DNA from: Silene noctiflora
Lineage: Eukaryota; Streptophyta; Magnoliopsida; Caryophyllales; Caryophyllaceae
Assembly (NCBI GenBank): GCA_009801015.1
Contig: VHZZ01001242.1
Location: 61,829 to 82,352, forward strand
DNA length: 20,524 nucleotides
Reading direction: 5' to 3'
In this document: in pieces, positions 19,809 to 20,524 of the stretch
How the letters are laid out: the number at the start of each line of letters is the position of its first letter
Position numbering within the stretch: the stretch's first letter is position 1
Translations under genes and position numbers: made by a program
The notes under the pieces: model-generated
Databases searched by the model: none
The model's input: the letters and a program-made list of their open reading frames with translations, nothing else
What the model was told of the DNA's origin: nothing

Positions 19809-20249
19809 CCCCAGCCGGTGAACCGGCTGCCGGTCTGCCAACCGGCTAGGAACACTCTGATCTTAAATGTTCTATTTTTGTGTTGGGGATGTCCCAGCCG
19901 GTGGGCCGGCTACCGGCCCACTGGCCGGCTGGGAAAACCCCAGTAGTAGCTCTTTTGTATTATGCTTATGTCGTCCCAGCCGGTGGGCCGGCAGCCGATT
20001 GGCCGGCTGGGGAGACACCAAAGGGATGGATTTTGGTTTGGCGTATGCCCCAACCAGTGGACCGGCAGCCGGTCCATTGGACGATGCCGAGTGTTTGTGA
20101 ATTTTTGTCCCAAAAATTGTTTGGCAATGTCCCTGCCGGTAGGCCGGCGGCCGGTCACCCGGCAGACATGCCCTAGATTTCAGACTTTATATAACTGACA
20201 TGTTGCCCCAGTCGGTCGACCGGCGGCCGGTCACTTGGGTCGGCTGGGA
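19809..20249 (+). repeat. Six GC-rich palindromic hairpin modules, about 75-85 bp period
   Basis: Modules lie at about 19809-19850, 19893-19933, 19974-20011, 20048-20088, 20131-20166 and 20206-20249. Each has an outer arm like CCCAGCCGG...CCGGCTGGG and an inner arm like TGGGCCGG...CCGGCCCA around a tiny loop. Modules 2 and 3 have a perfect 9-bp outer stem. Module 4 replaces an inner G-C by A-T on both arms, and module 5 replaces an outer A-T by T-A on both arms. The spacers are AT-rich and poorly conserved. Overlapping open frames across this region are by-products of the repeats. Confidence 0.9.
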
Positions 20250-20446
20250 GTCCCTGATTGTGTTTTCTTATCTCTTTCGCATGAGTATGATTATTATGCA
20301 ATGAGTTCATGATTTGTTTACGTTATGTCTCACGTTCCGCATGCCTACCCACATTGTTTTCATTTGTTTACACTTGATGCTCTTAATGATTATAATGAAT
20401 GAAATTGACATAATGCCTTATATTCTTTTTTAACTCGCCTCCGCCC

Positions 20447-20503
20447 TACTTATGCTGCTGCTGGTAAGTACGGGTTGGCCACTTGTGCTGCTGCTGGCAA
20501 GTG
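20447..20503 (+). repeat. Two tandem hairpins with a GCTGCTGCTG loop, 33-bp period
   Basis: Hairpin 1 has stem TACTTA/TAAGTA (20447-20452 and 20465-20470). Hairpin 2 has CACTTG/CAAGTG (20480-20485 and 20498-20503). The 12-base loop TGCTGCTGCTGG is identical. Two base pairs differ between the copies, and both arms changed together (T-A to C-G, A-T to G-C). Confidence 0.8.
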
Positions 20504-20524
20504 TGCTTTAGCTCTTGTCACTTC

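Larger units (their letters stand above)
18756..20524 (+). mobile_element. LTR of a plus-strand retrotransposon, truncated by the window end
   Basis: It begins TGTAACACCCGTAAAATTGG, the TGTAAYACCC start seen in many plant gypsy LTRs, and has a TATA box about 150 bp in. The rest matches the expected shape of a long LTR: a pyrimidine-rich stretch (19060-19330), no coding frame, and internal hairpin arrays. The end is not reached, so the LTR is longer than 1.77 kb. A purine run (AAAAAAAAGGAG) lies just before it, which could be a polypurine tract and would make this a 3' LTR. No retrotransposon coding lies upstream, however, so a 5' LTR is more likely. Two ambiguous bases are at 19410-19411. Confidence 0.7.

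Noticed and set aside
19867-20198. Several overlapping open frames of 77-98 codons on both strands
   Set aside because: They come from the GC-rich hairpin modules, which lack stops in all frames; the predicted proteins are just repeats such as PVGRLPAHWPAG.

Overview
This is plant nuclear DNA, almost certainly from a eudicot. It holds Ty3/gypsy-type LTR retrotransposon pieces whose primer-binding site matches plant initiator tRNA-Met, and multi-exon relatives of plant replication protein A with GT-AG and GC-AG introns. Long AT-rich spacers separate them. The species cannot be read from the sequence. A Caryophyllales origin is only an impression from the style of the retroelements and the RPA-like family.

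Layout. (1) 1-4472: the 5' part of an LTR retrotransposon on the minus strand. It has an LTR (3153-4472), a tRNA-Met primer-binding site (3138-3149), a leader of about 1.9 kb, and a frameshifted Athila-ORF1-like reading frame that runs off the left edge. (2) 4473-6797: a decayed plus-strand Ty3/gypsy gag-protease fragment. The element of (1) abuts it, probably by insertion, and a solo LTR (4807-6079) with a perfect 5-bp target duplication splits it. (3) 7051-10672: an eight-exon RPA1-like pseudogene on the plus strand, with splice sites mostly intact but several in-frame TAA codons. (4) 11521-13926: a two-exon plus-strand gene remnant with two repeats that resemble double-stranded-RNA-binding domains. 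Its intron holds an element of about 1.1 kb with long terminal inverted repeats. (5) 14406-14912: an unrecognised minus-strand coding stretch with one internal stop. (6) 14913-18755: AT-rich, with a possible SINE head, weak minus-strand exon candidates and small tandem duplications. (7) 18756-20524: the start of another LTR on the plus strand, with a TATA box, six GC-rich hairpin modules and two further tandem hairpins, running off the right edge.

No gene here looks fully intact. The coding remnants between the retrotransposons (RPA-like, dsRBD-like, unknown) do not form a demonstrable pathway. The clearest unexplained structure is in the LTRs. A 12-bp palindrome, ACTCGATCGAGT, recurs in arrays in two otherwise different LTRs and in one leader. 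The right-hand LTR carries hairpin arrays whose arms show compensatory base changes.
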